The notes below the pieces were generated by a model. The model was not told the origin of the DNA. It was given only the letters and a program-made list of their open reading frames with translations, and searched no databases. Of a stretch of 18,285 bases of DNA, positions 6,779 to 16,747 are shown in pieces. How positions within the stretch are numbered: position 1 is the first letter of the stretch; each line of letters begins with the position of its first letter. A program made the position numbers and the translations under genes. This DNA is from Actinomycetota bacterium (GTDB lineage: Bacteria; Actinomycetota; Actinomycetes; S36-B12; UBA5976), in assembly GCA_947486505.1 (NCBI GenBank), contig CANKTT010000018.1, positions 1 through 18,285 of the forward strand, given 5' to 3'.

Positions 6779-7312
6779 GTGTTTAACATCATCGCTGCTG
6801 AATCTGAAGTCAACATCCTGCGCTTGCCGCTAGATGAATTGATTATCGGAACACTTGCGTTTGCCATTGTTTTCTTCGCGCTTGCAAAGTTTGCATTCCC
6901 TGCAATCAGCAAGACACTTGAAGACCGTGCCGATGCAATTGAAGGTGGGCTAGCGCGCGCAGAAAACTCGCAAGCAGAGGCTGCGGCCATGCTCGAGCAA
7001 TATCGCGCTCAACTAGCTGACGCCCGAGGTGAAGCTGCAAACATTCGAGCCGAAGCACAAGCTGAAAAAACAGCCATGATTGAAAGTGCTCGTGGTGAAG
7101 CAGCAACAGCTGCCGCATCAGTAACCGAGCGTGCTCAGGCTCAGATTGAAGCTGAGCGTAGTCAAGCAATGGCATCGCTACGTCGCGACGTAAGTGAATT
7201 GGCCTTAACACTGGCAGGCAAAGTCGTAGGGGAATCCCTAACTGACGATGCTCGCGCACGTGCTTCGGTTGACCGCTTCATCGCAGACCTAGAAGTTGAG
7301 GCAGCTAAGTAA
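6779..7312 (+). CDS. atpF: ATP synthase Fo subunit b
   Basis: A 177-residue peripheral-stalk subunit with one N-terminal membrane helix (about 21-43) followed by a long, charged, alanine-rich helix that dimerises and runs up to the F1 head. LEDRADAIEGGLARAE, just after the membrane helix, is the conserved actinobacterial b-subunit tether. The protein starts at GTG, with GAGG eleven bases upstream. Its stop codon overlaps the start of atpH (TAATG at 7310-7314), so the two stalk subunits are translationally coupled. Unlike mycobacteria, where a second b-like sequence is fused to delta, here b and delta are separate proteins. No second b or b' gene is visible, so a b homodimer is expected. The later part is low in sequence identity across bacteria, but position and tether motif make the call secure. 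Confidence 0.94.
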   Translation: MFNIIAAESEVNILRLPLDELIIGTLAFAIVFFALAKFAFPAISKTLEDRADAIEGGLARAENSQAEAAAMLEQYRAQLADARGEAANIRAEAQAEKTAMIESARGEAATAAASVTERAQAQIEAERSQAMASLRRDVSELALTLAGKVVGESLTDDARARASVDRFIADLEVEAAK

Positions 7313-8121
7313 TGATTGGTGCATCCCGCAATAGTTTGGCTTTGGTTCAGGGGACTCTTCGTTCCCGTTCCGGTCAGGGCGATCTGTCCGCTCTTTCTGC
7401 TGAGTTACTTGCGGCTGCCGACGTTTTGGCTGGGGAAAAATCCCTACGTCAAAACTTGGCCGACAGTGGACAGCCAAGTGCAGTTCGTAGTGCGCTAATC
7501 AATGACGTGTTTGGGTCAAAAGTTAGCGCCCTAACCGTTGAAGCACTTGGTGAAATTGTTGCTGCACGCTGGTCTTCAGATACCGACTTGGTAGATGCTG
7601 TTGAGTTACTTGGTTCCCAAGCGGCGTTTGTGGCTGCTGACAAGGCTGGATCTCTGGATCGCGTGGAAAGCGAACTGTTTCACTTTGGTCGTGCAGTCCA
7701 GGCATCTTCAGAACTGCAAATGACACTTACTGATCCATCACTGAGCGCTCAAACCAAGTCAGCAATTGTTGGAGACTTGATTGGAAGCAAGGTTGATTCA
7801 ATCACTCTGGGTTTGATCAAGCATGTTGCTGGACACCTTCGCGGTCGACGCGTTGATTCAGTCCTAGAAACACTTGGCAACCTAGCTGCTGAACAGCGCA
7901 ATCAAGTAGTTGCTGAAGTTAGATCCGCAGTCTCGCTAGATGCCAATCAAACCAGTCGACTATCTGCTGCGCTATCGAAGATCACTGGCAAGAACGTAAG
8001 AATCAATGTGGCAATTGATCCATCAGTACTTGGTGGAATTTCAGTAACCATCGGAGAAGACGTAATCGATGGTTCGATCGCCGCTCGACTTGAAAGTGCC
8101 CGCAGATCCTTGCTGGCGTAG
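7312..8121 (+). CDS. atpH: ATP synthase F1 subunit delta
   Basis: A 269-residue soluble peripheral-stalk subunit (OSCP homologue) that links the top of F1 to subunit b. Classic delta proteins are about 177 residues; the extra N-terminal 90 or so match the long delta of Streptomyces and other Actinobacteria. The C-terminal signature GGISVTIGEDVIDGS (about 242-256), followed by a basic ARLESARR helix, is typical of the family. The ATG overlaps the atpF stop. It is followed by a 67-base gap before atpA, the second largest in the cluster. The protein is largely helical and has no membrane segment. Whether the N-terminal extension contacts subunit b differently from the short form cannot be judged from sequence. 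Confidence 0.94.
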   Translation: MIGASRNSLALVQGTLRSRSGQGDLSALSAELLAAADVLAGEKSLRQNLADSGQPSAVRSALINDVFGSKVSALTVEALGEIVAARWSSDTDLVDAVELLGSQAAFVAADKAGSLDRVESELFHFGRAVQASSELQMTLTDPSLSAQTKSAIVGDLIGSKVDSITLGLIKHVAGHLRGRRVDSVLETLGNLAAEQRNQVVAEVRSAVSLDANQTSRLSAALSKITGKNVRINVAIDPSVLGGISVTIGEDVIDGSIAARLESARRSLLA

Positions 8122-8188
8122 CCCGAAAAGACCAAAGTAAACCCCACGAGTTAACAAGCAAGAACTAACAAGAAGAAAGCAGGACACC

Positions 8189-9820
8189 ATGACGGAACTC
8201 TCGATCCGCCCGGATGAGATCCGCGACGCTATTGCTCGCAATGTTGAGTCGTTTACGGCTGGAACTTCGCGCGAAGAAATCGGACAGGTAACCCAGACCG
8301 GTGACGGTATTGCTCGCGTTGAAGGCTTGCATTCCGCAATGACTAACGAATTGCTTGAGTTCGAGGGTGGCCTTAAGGGCCTTGCTCTGAACCTTGACGT
8401 TCGTGAGATCGGTGCTGTTCTTCTTGGAGATGGCTCAAAGATCGCTGAAGGTCAAAGCGTAAAGCGCACTGGCGAAATTCTTTCGGTTCCAGTTGGCGAT
8501 GGCTTCCTAGGTCGCGTAGTTGATCCACTTGGTAACCCAATCGATGGGCTTGGTCCAATTGCAGCCGACGGTCGTCGCGCACTTGAAACTCAGGCACCAA
8601 CTGTTGTTCAGCGCCAGCCAGTGAAGGAGCCGATGTTAACCGGCCTTAAGGCAATCGATGCGATGACAGCTATCGGTCGTGGCCAGCGTCAGTTGATCAT
8701 TGGTGACCGTCAGACTGGAAAGACTGCAGTTGCCATCGACACAATTTTAAACCAGCGTGAAAACTGGAAGTCAGGCGACAAGAAGAAGCAGGTTAAGTGC
8801 ATCTACGTTGCTATCGGCCAAAAGGGTTCAACGATTGCTGCTGTTAAGGGCGCACTCGAAGAATTCGGTGCAATGGAATACACAACAATCGTTGCTGCCC
8901 CAGCATCTGACCCTGCAGGCTTCAAGTACCTAGCTCCTTACACCGGTTCGGCAATTGGCCAGTACTGGATGTACAAGGGCGAGCATGTATTGATCATCTT
9001 TGATGACCTTTCAAAGCAGGCAGAGGCTTACCGCGCAGTTTCCTTGCTACTTCGTCGTCCGCCAGGCCGCGAGGCTTACCCGGGTGACGTCTTCTACTTA
9101 CACTCACGTTTGCTAGAGCGTTGTGCAAAGCTTTCAGATGATCTAGGTGCAGGTTCAATGACTGGTCTACCAATCATTGAAACCAAGGCAAACGATGTTT
9201 CGGCTTACATTCCAACTAACGTAATTTCCATCACCGATGGTCAGTGCTTCTTGGAATCCGATCTCTTCAACTCCGGTATTCGCCCGGCTATCAACGTAGG
9301 TATTTCGGTATCCCGCGTGGGTGGTTCAGCGCAGCCAAAGTCAATGAAGAAGGTTGCTGGACGTCTGCGTCTTGATCTAGCTCAGTACCGTGAACTCGAA
9401 GCATTCGCTGCTTTCGGTTCCGATCTTGATGCTGCATCAAAGGCACAGCTTGAGCGTGGTTCCCGTCTTGTAGAACTTCTAAAGCAGGGCCAGTACCAGC
9501 CACAGTCAATGGAACGCGAAGCAGTTTCAGTTTGGTCCGGAACTTCTGGAAATCTTGACGATGTTCCAGTTGAAGACATCCGTCGATTTGATGCGGAATT
9601 CCTAGATCACGTTGAGCGCAATCACAGCGCAATCTTTGAATCAATTCGCACATCAACTGACCTTTCCGATGACAACATCAGTTCATTGGAAAAGGCAATT
9701 GGTGATTTCAAGAAGCAGTTCCGCACAACAGCTGGTAACTCACTAGTTAACGAAGCGCCAGTTGCAGCAATCGAAGAAGCTGACATTGATGTCACTCAGA
9801 TTGTGAAGGTCAAGGCTTAA
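8189..9820 (+). CDS. atpA: ATP synthase F1 subunit alpha
   Basis: A 543-residue subunit that forms the non-catalytic nucleotide sites in the alpha3-beta3 hexamer. The Walker A motif GDRQTGKT is at 172-179, the Walker B region LIIFDDLS at 268-275, and the arginine finger that reaches into the beta site is R376 in SVSRVGG. It is about 30 residues longer than E. coli alpha: after about residue 511 there is a tail rich in Ala, Val, Asp and Glu ending VKVKA. A comparable tail exists in mycobacteria, where it restrains ATP hydrolysis. The preceding 67-base gap is A-rich with repeated TAACAAG words and no stem, and AGGA at 8181-8184 serves the ATG. An unstructured A-rich leader fits strong translation. 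Catalytic motifs are all intact. Confidence 0.98.
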   Translation: MTELSIRPDEIRDAIARNVESFTAGTSREEIGQVTQTGDGIARVEGLHSAMTNELLEFEGGLKGLALNLDVREIGAVLLGDGSKIAEGQSVKRTGEILSVPVGDGFLGRVVDPLGNPIDGLGPIAADGRRALETQAPTVVQRQPVKEPMLTGLKAIDAMTAIGRGQRQLIIGDRQTGKTAVAIDTILNQRENWKSGDKKKQVKCIYVAIGQKGSTIAAVKGALEEFGAMEYTTIVAAPASDPAGFKYLAPYTGSAIGQYWMYKGEHVLIIFDDLSKQAEAYRAVSLLLRRPPGREAYPGDVFYLHSRLLERCAKLSDDLGAGSMTGLPIIETKANDVSAYIPTNVISITDGQCFLESDLFNSGIRPAINVGISVSRVGGSAQPKSMKKVAGRLRLDLAQYRELEAFAAFGSDLDAASKAQLERGSRLVELLKQGQYQPQSMEREAVSVWSGTSGNLDDVPVEDIRRFDAEFLDHVERNHSAIFESIRTSTDLSDDNISSLEKAIGDFKKQFRTTAGNSLVNEAPVAAIEEADIDVTQIVKVKA

Positions 9821-9822
9821 GC

Positions 9823-10731
9823 ATGGGAGCACAACTGCGGGTCTACAGGCGGCGGATTAAATCCGTCCAGTCGACCAAGAAGATTACGAAGGCAATGGAG
9901 CTAATTGCTTCGTCGCGTTTCGTCAAGGCGCAACAGCGCGTTGAAGCTTCTTTGCCGTACACCCAAGAGCTACTTCGGGCGATTTCGGCTGCGGTATCTC
10001 ATGGAAACAGCAAGGGCGCTTTGGTCTCTGAGGTTGAAAATAGAAAGCGCGCTGCGGTAATTCTGATTACTTCAGATCGAGGTCTTGCTGGTGCATATTC
10101 CTCTGCCATCATCAAAGAAGGCGAAGGACTTAACGCGCTACTTAAAGAAGAAGGCGTTACTCCTGAGCACTATTTAGTAGGGCGCAAGTCAGTTGGTTAC
10201 TACAAGTTCCGCGAGCGCAAGATTGCAAACTCCTGGACGGGTTTTACTGACCAACCAACTTACGAAGATGCCAAGCGAATTGCTGCTGCTGTGTTTGAAG
10301 CCTTCAACACTCCAACTGCCGAAGGTGGCGTCGACGAAATTCATTTGGTTTACACGCACTTCGTAAACATGGCAGTGCAAGAAGTTCGAGTTCGTCGGAT
10401 CCTTCCAGTAGAAATCCTTGAAGTGTCTAAAGCTGAGGCTTCCGAAAAACTTGATACTAAAGTTTTCCCACTTTATGACTTTGAGCCAAGCCCAGAAGCT
10501 GTGCTCGAAGCACTATTGCCTCGATACGTCGAGAACATGATTTACACCGCACTGTTGTTAGCAGCAGCAAGTGAGCACGCCGCACGTCGTCGCGCCATGA
10601 AGTCTGCTTCTGATAATGCAGAAGAACTAATCCGCACACTTGCTCGTCAGGCCAACCAGGCCCGTCAGGCAGAAATCACCCAGGAAATCAGTGAAATCGT
10701 CGGCGGCGCCGACGCACTGGCTTCCGCATAA
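9823..10731 (+). CDS. atpG: ATP synthase F1 subunit gamma
   Basis: A 302-residue central-shaft subunit that rotates inside alpha3-beta3 and couples proton flow to catalysis. Both ends carry the antiparallel coiled coil expected of gamma: an N-terminal helix with [20 protein letters not shown] (about 10-29), and a C-terminal helix with [19 protein letters not shown] (about 248-266). [11 protein letters not shown] (about 84-94) marks the Rossmann-like middle domain. The ATG lies two bases after the atpA stop and can use AAGG words at the end of atpA as its ribosome site. Its stop is 17 bases before atpD. Length exceeds E. coli gamma (287), as usual for Actinobacteria. I see no cysteine pair of the chloroplast redox type. 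Confidence 0.97.
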   Translation: MGAQLRVYRRRIKSVQSTKKITKAMELIASSRFVKAQQRVEASLPYTQELLRAISAAVSHGNSKGALVSEVENRKRAAVILITSDRGLAGAYSSAIIKEGEGLNALLKEEGVTPEHYLVGRKSVGYYKFRERKIANSWTGFTDQPTYEDAKRIAAAVFEAFNTPTAEGGVDEIHLVYTHFVNMAVQEVRVRRILPVEILEVSKAEASEKLDTKVFPLYDFEPSPEAVLEALLPRYVENMIYTALLLAAASEHAARRRAMKSASDNAEELIRTLARQANQARQAEITQEISEIVGGADALASA

Positions 10732-10742
10732 CCAGGGAGTAA

Positions 10743-12176
<1,434 letters not shown>

Positions 12177-12178
12177 TC

Positions 12179-12586
12179 GTGTCTGAACTTAACGTTTCCG
12201 TCGTAGCCGTAGACCGCAGTATTTGGGTGGGACCAGCTAAGTCGATCGTTGCCAAGACTCCAGAAGGCGAGATCGGCATTTTGCCAGGTCACGAACCAGT
12301 GCTGTCTTTGTTAGTGAACGGCGTTGTTCGGATCGAACCTACTGAAGGTTCGAAAGTAGCAATTGCAGTTCACGGCGGTTTCGTAGCCATGGATTCGGAC
12401 AACGTTCGCATCTTGGCCGAGACAGCTGAACTGTCTAGCGACATCGACGTTGATCGCGCTCAGAAAGCTTTGGATCGCGCACGTGCAGCCGGTGAAGATT
12501 CACCAGAAGCACTTGCTGCAGCGCATCGCGCCGAAACTCGTTTGAAGGCGGCAGCGACAGTAACTGCAACTGGGTTACACAGTTAG
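12179..12586 (+). CDS. atpC: ATP synthase F1 subunit epsilon
   Basis: A 135-residue rotor subunit that binds the c-ring and gamma and can inhibit ATP hydrolysis. The N-terminal beta-sandwich contains EGEIGILPGHEP at about 30-41, a family hallmark. The C-terminal part, DRAQKALDRARAAGE and the following alanine-rich stretch, forms the two helices of the regulatory domain. It starts with GTG only two bases after the atpD stop, without a strong ribosome site, so translation probably depends on atpD. The GTG start may keep this single-copy subunit low. It is the last gene of the operon, with an intrinsic terminator eleven bases after its stop. Confidence 0.95.
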   Translation: MSELNVSVVAVDRSIWVGPAKSIVAKTPEGEIGILPGHEPVLSLLVNGVVRIEPTEGSKVAIAVHGGFVAMDSDNVRILAETAELSSDIDVDRAQKALDRARAAGEDSPEALAAAHRAETRLKAAATVTATGLHS

Positions 12587-12596
12587 AGGTTTCACC

Positions 12597-12637
12597 ATCA
12601 AGGCCAGAGTCAGTTTGGCTCTGGCCTTGATTTTTTT
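12597..12637 (+). terminator. Intrinsic terminator of the ATP synthase operon
   Basis: ATCAAGGCCAGAG at 12597-12609 is a perfect 13-bp reverse complement of CTCTGGCCTTGAT at 12619-12631, with a 9-base loop. Seven T residues at 12631-12637 follow directly. The upstream side lacks a matching A tract, so it acts mainly on plus-strand transcripts. It lies eleven bases after atpC and closes the operon cleanly before ribokinase. Confidence 0.95.
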
Positions 12638-12653
12638 GAACAGTTCAATCGCA

Positions 12654-12659
12654 TAGGCT
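12654..12659 (+). promoter_or_regulatory. Putative -10 box for leaderless rbsK mRNA
   Basis: TAGGCT ends six bases before the rbsK ATG at 12666. The identical hexamer with identical spacing precedes the adenosyltransferase gene on the other strand. The AAGG between the box and ATG is too close to act as a Shine-Dalgarno. Because a strong terminator lies just upstream, a promoter is needed here, which strengthens the call. Confidence 0.55.
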
Positions 12660-12665
12660 CAAGGT

Positions 12666-13514
12666 ATGGCACCCCAAATCGCAGTAGTTGGCAGTATCAA
12701 CGCTGATCTAGTCGTTCAGATGCCAAAGCTTCCAGGTCGTGGCGAAACGGTAAGTAGTGCTGAGCCGCAATGGTATCCAGGTGGCAAAGGAGCAAATCAA
12801 GCAGTTGCGGCCGCACGCATGGGTGCAAACGTCGCAATGTTTGGAGCAGTCGGAACGGACGAGCCTGGCCAGATGTGCCTCTCTGCCTTAACGCAAAGCG
12901 GAGTAAACATCGATTCGGTAGCACAAGTTTCTACCCCAACCAGCACAGCCTTGGTCATGGTTGAGGAATCAGGCGAAAACCAAATAGTTGTAGCCGACGG
13001 CGCCAATCAACATGCCTCATTTAACGCAGTGCAAATCTCATCAGCTGACGCAGTTATTGTTCAGTTTGAAATCCCCGAATCAGTAATCATCGAAGCTGGA
13101 AAGTCTGCAAGTGGAATTTTTTGTGTTAACGCAGCTCCAGTTCGTGAAATTTCTGATGAACTTGCCGAGTTAATTGACCTATTAATTGTCAATGAAATCG
13201 AGTTCGAGCAATTAGGCAAACCAAATTTGAAGTTAGTAATTGTTACAGCGGGTGAAAAAGAAGTGATTGCTTATCAAAACGGAGCAATCGTAGCAACGGC
13301 AAAGCCACCAAAAGTTGAAGCGCTCGATACGGTAGGAGCTGGCGACACTTTTGTGGGTGCATTCGTAGTTGCCTATGCGTCTGGGCAATCGATTGCGGAT
13401 TCACTGGAACGCGCTTGTGCAGCTTCAGCACTTTCAACACTAAAGTTAGGTGCACAATCGGGAATGCCAACTGCAACCGAAGTAAATGAATTTTTGTTAA
13501 GTAGAAAAGCGTAG
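12666..13514 (+). CDS. rbsK: Ribokinase (PfkB family)
   Basis: A 282-residue cytoplasmic sugar kinase, expected to phosphorylate ribose to ribose-5-phosphate with ATP. The N-terminus VVGSINADLV (7-16) is typical of ribokinase. PfkB signature 1 is GGKGANQAVAAARMG at 39-53, and VNEIEFEQL at 175-183 matches the conserved NE region that binds Mg-ATP. Signature 2 is DTVGAGDTFVGAF at 221-233 with catalytic base D227. It is about 20 residues shorter than typical ribokinase but all motifs are present. The nucleoside hydrolase starts 13 bases downstream and would supply ribose, which supports ribose over fructose or adenosine as substrate. These two genes sit between atpC and the adenosyltransferase-murA pair, an interval occupied by other genes in mycobacteria. 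Substrate is inferred from motifs and context. Confidence 0.88.
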   Translation: MAPQIAVVGSINADLVVQMPKLPGRGETVSSAEPQWYPGGKGANQAVAAARMGANVAMFGAVGTDEPGQMCLSALTQSGVNIDSVAQVSTPTSTALVMVEESGENQIVVADGANQHASFNAVQISSADAVIVQFEIPESVIIEAGKSASGIFCVNAAPVREISDELAELIDLLIVNEIEFEQLGKPNLKLVIVTAGEKEVIAYQNGAIVATAKPPKVEALDTVGAGDTFVGAFVVAYASGQSIADSLERACAASALSTLKLGAQSGMPTATEVNEFLLSRKA

Positions 13515-13527
13515 GCAAAGAGGAAAT

Positions 13528-14478
13528 ATGACCCGAGCACTATTGATCGATACGGACCCTGGAATCGATGACGCAGTTGCAATTGCATTGGCATTAGCTT
13601 CCCCGGAGGTAGATGTCATCGGAATCACTACGGTTGGCGGTAACTCCGGTCTGACTGCAACAACTCGTAATGCATTACGGCTACTTGAATTTATGGGCAG
13701 AACCGATGTACCGGTTGCTTCAGGTTATGACGAGCCATATGCCCGCCCAAAAATGGAAACTGGTTATGAGCCAGTTCATGGTAACGATGGACTGGCGGGC
13801 GTAGATTTGCCGGAGCCAACCACGGAAGTCGTATCAACAGATGCACCAGCTTTCTTGGCTGACAAAATTCGAAACTCACCCGATCCTGTCACATTGGTCG
13901 CGATTGGACCCCTTACAAACATTGCACATCTAGTGGATCAATACCATGAAGTAATACCAATGATTGATCGATTCGTAATCATGGGTGGCGCTGCTCGAAC
14001 CGGAAACGTAACACCTGTTGCTGAGTTCAACATTTGGCATGATCCTGAAGCAGCAAAACGAGTATTCGCCAGTGGCATCAACACGGTGATGGTTGGGTTA
14101 GACGTCACTCATTCTGTTAAAACGTTTGAAAATCTATGGGGTTGGCTAAAGGATGGAAGCAAGTTTGGAAATGTTTTTGACCACATTCTCACTTCATACA
14201 CAAACTTCTATGAGACTTTTTACGGAGAACGCATGACTCATCAGCATGATGCGTTGGCAATGGCTGAGGCAATCTGGCCAAACATCATGGAACTTGAGCC
14301 AGCATTTATTGATGTGGAATGCCAAGGTGAGTTAACAACTGGAATGACTGTCACAGATACTCGTCTTCGTAACGACGTAAAGCCAAATGGTTACGTCGCT
14401 TGGACCATTGATGGGGATGACTTCCATCAAAAGTTGATGGCAGCCCTTTCAAACATGGCTACTTCAATAGGTCGATAA
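13528..14478 (+). CDS. Inosine/uridine-preferring nucleoside hydrolase
   Basis: A 316-residue cytoplasmic hydrolase that cleaves the N-glycosidic bond of ribonucleosides to give ribose and a base. The Ca2+-binding N-terminal signature DTDPGIDDA is at 8-16, with D10 and D15 among the expected metal ligands. GITTVGGN at 32-39 is the second family hallmark. HGNDGL at 84-89 and EFNIWHDPEAA at 166-176 contribute to the ribose pocket. The leaving-group His-Asp pair is H240-D241, close to H241-D242 of the well-studied protozoan enzymes. AGAGGAA at 13519-13525 precedes the ATG. It pairs with rbsK upstream as a nucleoside-to-ribose-5-phosphate unit. Whether purine or pyrimidine nucleosides are preferred cannot be read reliably. 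No transporter for nucleosides lies in the window. It converges with the adenosyltransferase gene, 17 bases away, with no clear terminator between. Confidence 0.9.
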   Translation: MTRALLIDTDPGIDDAVAIALALASPEVDVIGITTVGGNSGLTATTRNALRLLEFMGRTDVPVASGYDEPYARPKMETGYEPVHGNDGLAGVDLPEPTTEVVSTDAPAFLADKIRNSPDPVTLVAIGPLTNIAHLVDQYHEVIPMIDRFVIMGGAARTGNVTPVAEFNIWHDPEAAKRVFASGINTVMVGLDVTHSVKTFENLWGWLKDGSKFGNVFDHILTSYTNFYETFYGERMTHQHDALAMAEAIWPNIMELEPAFIDVECQGELTTGMTVTDTRLRNDVKPNGYVAWTIDGDDFHQKLMAALSNMATSIGR

Positions 14479-14495
14479 CGGTAACCAAAGTTAAG

Positions 14496-15068
14496 TTAGC
14501 GAGTGCTGCCTGGCTTCCAAAGCACATCGCCGACATCTTTGTTGGCTACGCGAGAAAGAATGAACAATAAATCTGAGAGTCGATTCAAATAGTTTGCTGC
14601 TAACACGTTCATACCACCGTGATACATGTCCAGTGCACCCCAAGTGCTGCGCTCTGCTCTTCTGGTAACAGTGCGAGCCACGTGCAAGTAGGCGGCGCCT
14701 ACAGTTCCACCAGGCAAAATGAAGGAACGAAGCGCCTCTACTTCTTCGTTGTACTTATCGCATTGGGCCTCGAGGCGCTCAATGTAATCAGGCGTGACAC
14801 GAAGTGGCTCATGTGCGGGATTATCAATCACCGGAGTGCAAAGGTCTGCGCCAACATCAAACAATTCGTTTTGAATCATGGTTAGAAGCTCGACAATGTC
14901 GCTTCTAAGTTCGCCGGCAGCAATAGCCAACCCAATAGAACTGTTGGCCTCATCGACGTCGGCATAGGCCTTAAGTCGAGGATCGTTCTTACCCGTTCGA
15001 CTCATGTCTCCGAGGTTGGTAGTGCCATCGTCGCCAGTACGGGTGTAAATCCTTGTTAAATTGACCAT
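14496..15068 (-). CDS. pduO: Cob(I)alamin adenosyltransferase, PduO type
   Basis: A 190-residue cytoplasmic enzyme that adenosylates cob(I)alamin to make adenosylcobalamin (coenzyme B12). The N-terminal ATP-binding motif reads IYTRTGDDGTTNLGD at 7-21. The conserved RRAERSTW (about 135-142) and NRLSDLLF (about 161-168) helices complete the trimeric PduO/MMAB active site. This is not the CobA/BtuR fold, which has a P-loop. It lies just before murA on the opposite strand, exactly as Rv1314c lies before Rv1315 in M. tuberculosis. The start ATG has no Shine-Dalgarno but a TAGGCT box six bases upstream, so it is probably leaderless. Its presence implies that the organism uses adenosylcobalamin, made or scavenged; no B12-dependent enzyme is visible here. 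Confidence 0.92.
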   Translation of the reverse strand: MVNLTRIYTRTGDDGTTNLGDMSRTGKNDPRLKAYADVDEANSSIGLAIAAGELRSDIVELLTMIQNELFDVGADLCTPVIDNPAHEPLRVTPDYIERLEAQCDKYNEEVEALRSFILPGGTVGAAYLHVARTVTRRAERSTWGALDMYHGGMNVLAANYLNRLSDLLFILSRVANKDVGDVLWKPGSTR

Positions 15069-15074
15069 GCCCTA

Positions 15075-15080
15075 AGCCTA
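15075..15080 (-). promoter_or_regulatory. Putative -10 box for leaderless adenosyltransferase mRNA
   Basis: On the minus strand TAGGCT lies six bases before the ATG, identical in sequence and spacing to the box before rbsK. No Shine-Dalgarno is present. It shares an 85-base divergent intergenic region with the murA promoter, and no operator-like palindrome stands out there. Confidence 0.5.
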
Positions 15081-15139
15081 GGGCGCATTGGGTTTCTCTG
15101 CCTTTTCTTGAGATAGAAATTAATTCGGCAAAAGCACGT

Positions 15140-15145
15140 TATTCT
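15140..15145 (+). promoter_or_regulatory. Putative -10 box for murA
   Basis: TATTCT ends eight bases before the murA GTG. It fits TANNNT and there is no Shine-Dalgarno upstream of the GTG, so a leaderless or nearly leaderless transcript is likely. No -35 hexamer is convincing at 16-18 bases. Confidence 0.4.
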
Positions 15146-15153
15146 GCTTTATC

Positions 15154-16431
15154 GTGGAGGTCTTTCGAATTCAAGGGGGCGCCCGCCTGCAAGGCGAGGT
15201 GCACATTACTGGTGCCAAAAACAGCAGCCTCAAACTCATGGCTGTGGCTTTGCTCGCTCCGGGGAAAACCATAATTCATGCCGTTCCAGATATTCTCGAT
15301 GTTGAAATAATGGCCGAACTTCTTCGCCGACTTGGGTGCTCAGTAAGTTACGACGCAGCCACTGAAACCGTCGAAATTGCGGTTCCGGAAACGATTGAGA
15401 ATCGAGCCGACTATGACTTGGTTCGAAAGATGCGCGCTTCAATTGCGGTACTAGGTCCACTTGTTGCCAGAACTGGAACAGCAGATGTTGCCTTGCCTGG
15501 TGGAGATGCAATTGGCTCGCGCGGATTAGATATGCACATTGCAGGATTAGAACGCATGGGTGCAACTGTTGCCAACGAACATGGCTATCTATTGGTTCAC
15601 GCACCCGATGGTGGACTTATAGGAACACATGTCTATTTGGAATTTCCGAGTGTAGGCGCTACTGAAACCTTGTTGATGGCTGCAGTTACTGCTAATGGTG
15701 TGACTGTTATTGATAACGCTGCTCGAGAACCGGAGATTGTCGATATCTGCAACATGTTGCTTGCAATGGGTGCACAGATCGATGGCGTTAGTACTTCATT
15801 GCTTACGGTTACCGGCGTCTCGGGTTTACGGGCCGTGGAACACACTACGGTTTCGGATCGAATCGTTGCCGGAACTTGGGCAGTAGCAGCAGCAATAACT
15901 GGTGGAGACATTACAGTTCGTAATGCAAATAGCGAACACCTTTCGATTGTCCTTGAAAAACTTGTCACCTCCGGAGCAGAAGTTAATGTGACTAGTGACG
16001 GGTTTCGGATTCAAATGAATAAGCGACCAAAGGCTATCGATGTCGTAACGCTTCCGTATCCCGGATTTCCGACGGATCTGCAGCCCCAGTTCATCGCACT
16101 GAATTCCATTGCTGAGGGTTCAGCTATGGTTACCGAGAATTTATTTGAAGCGCGATTTAGATTTGTTCAGGAACTTTCTCGGCTAGGAGCTGAAGTACGA
16201 ACTGATGGGCATCACGCTTTAATAAGAGGGCGGTCGCAGTTATCAGGTGCTCCCGTTGAAGCCACTGACATCAGAGCCGGTGCGGGATTAGTTTTAGCAG
16301 GCCTGGTTGCCGAGGGTGAAACTCTGGTTCATGCGGTGGAACATATTGATCGTGGGTATGTAGGTTTTGAAACACAATTAAGCGCTCTTGGCGCTAACAT
16401 CAGGCGCGAGACTAGCCCGCAGGTTTCTTAA
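15154..16431 (+). CDS. murA: UDP-N-acetylglucosamine 1-carboxyvinyltransferase MurA
   Basis: A 425-residue cytoplasmic enzyme that adds enolpyruvate from PEP to UDP-GlcNAc, the first committed step of peptidoglycan synthesis. [11 protein letters not shown] at 20-30 contains the essential K22 and N23. The catalytic-loop motif, PGGCAIG in E. coli, reads PGGDAIGSR here with D118 replacing the cysteine. M. tuberculosis MurA has the same Asp substitution and is intrinsically resistant to fosfomycin, which alkylates the cysteine. The start is GTG with no Shine-Dalgarno; reading MEVFRIQGG, it matches the usual MurA N-terminus. The last 20 bases overlap the convergent small membrane protein gene. Position next to the adenosyltransferase matches Rv1314c-Rv1315. 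No second murA copy is in the window. Confidence 0.96.
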   Translation: MEVFRIQGGARLQGEVHITGAKNSSLKLMAVALLAPGKTIIHAVPDILDVEIMAELLRRLGCSVSYDAATETVEIAVPETIENRADYDLVRKMRASIAVLGPLVARTGTADVALPGGDAIGSRGLDMHIAGLERMGATVANEHGYLLVHAPDGGLIGTHVYLEFPSVGATETLLMAAVTANGVTVIDNAAREPEIVDICNMLLAMGAQIDGVSTSLLTVTGVSGLRAVEHTTVSDRIVAGTWAVAAAITGGDITVRNANSEHLSIVLEKLVTSGAEVNVTSDGFRIQMNKRPKAIDVVTLPYPGFPTDLQPQFIALNSIAEGSAMVTENLFEARFRFVQELSRLGAEVRTDGHHALIRGRSQLSGAPVEATDIRAGAGLVLAGLVAEGETLVHAVEHIDRGYVGFETQLSALGANIRRETSPQVS

Positions 16432-16741
16432 GAATTTTTATTGCGGATTCCACATCTTTTGGCCAGACCATGATTCGTGGACCATCGTTGGTTTGAGCCA
16501 AACTAGCTCTTAGGCCGGCATCAACTAAAGATCTGCGCAAGACTTCACCTTCGATGTAGTTACTCGGCGAGGCAATTGGGACCAACATTCCATATTCATC
16601 TGGACTTCCAGATTTTGCAGGTCGCTCAACTACTGACCCTCCTCGCGCAAATGCCCAGCGCAGGATTATGACCATGATTCCGAGGGCAGAAAAAGCCACG
16701 AGTGGGCCAAAGAAGTATGAAAACGAGTTCCAGGCTGGCAC
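16412..16741 (-). CDS. Small single-span membrane protein, DUF2007-like domain
   Basis: A 109-residue protein with one N-terminal membrane helix (about 8-31 from this start), a short basic linker, and a cytoplasmic domain of about 60 residues. That domain contains [18 protein letters not shown] and ends with a [13 protein letters not shown] helix. The pattern 'obtain or span, then LxxAGL, then a V-P-x-D-x-x-x-A stretch' resembles the DUF2007 putative signal-transducing family, but this is recalled and not verified. I chose GTG at 16741 because CAGAAT lies six bases upstream, the leaderless layout seen elsewhere. An in-frame TTG at 16759 would add six residues and lacks a clear ribosome site. 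The gene overlaps the 3' end of murA by 20 bases on the opposite strand and is divergent from the hydroxyacyl-CoA dehydrogenase. Function is unknown. Confidence 0.7.
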   Translation of the reverse strand: MPAWNSFSYFFGPLVAFSALGIMVIILRWAFARGGSVVERPAKSGSPDEYGMLVPIASPSNYIEGEVLRRSLVDAGLRASLAQTNDGPRIMVWPKDVESAIKILKKPAG

Positions 16742-16747
16742 GACCCA

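Noticed and set aside
9291..9656. Long minus-strand open frame inside atpA
   Set aside because: It is a shadow of the alpha-subunit coding sequence with no recognisable motif, no ribosome site, and residue composition typical of antisense frames. Similar antisense frames in other genes were dropped for the same reason.
14479..14495. Terminator between the nucleoside hydrolase and the adenosyltransferase
   Set aside because: The 17-base gap has no stable stem and no T tract in either direction.
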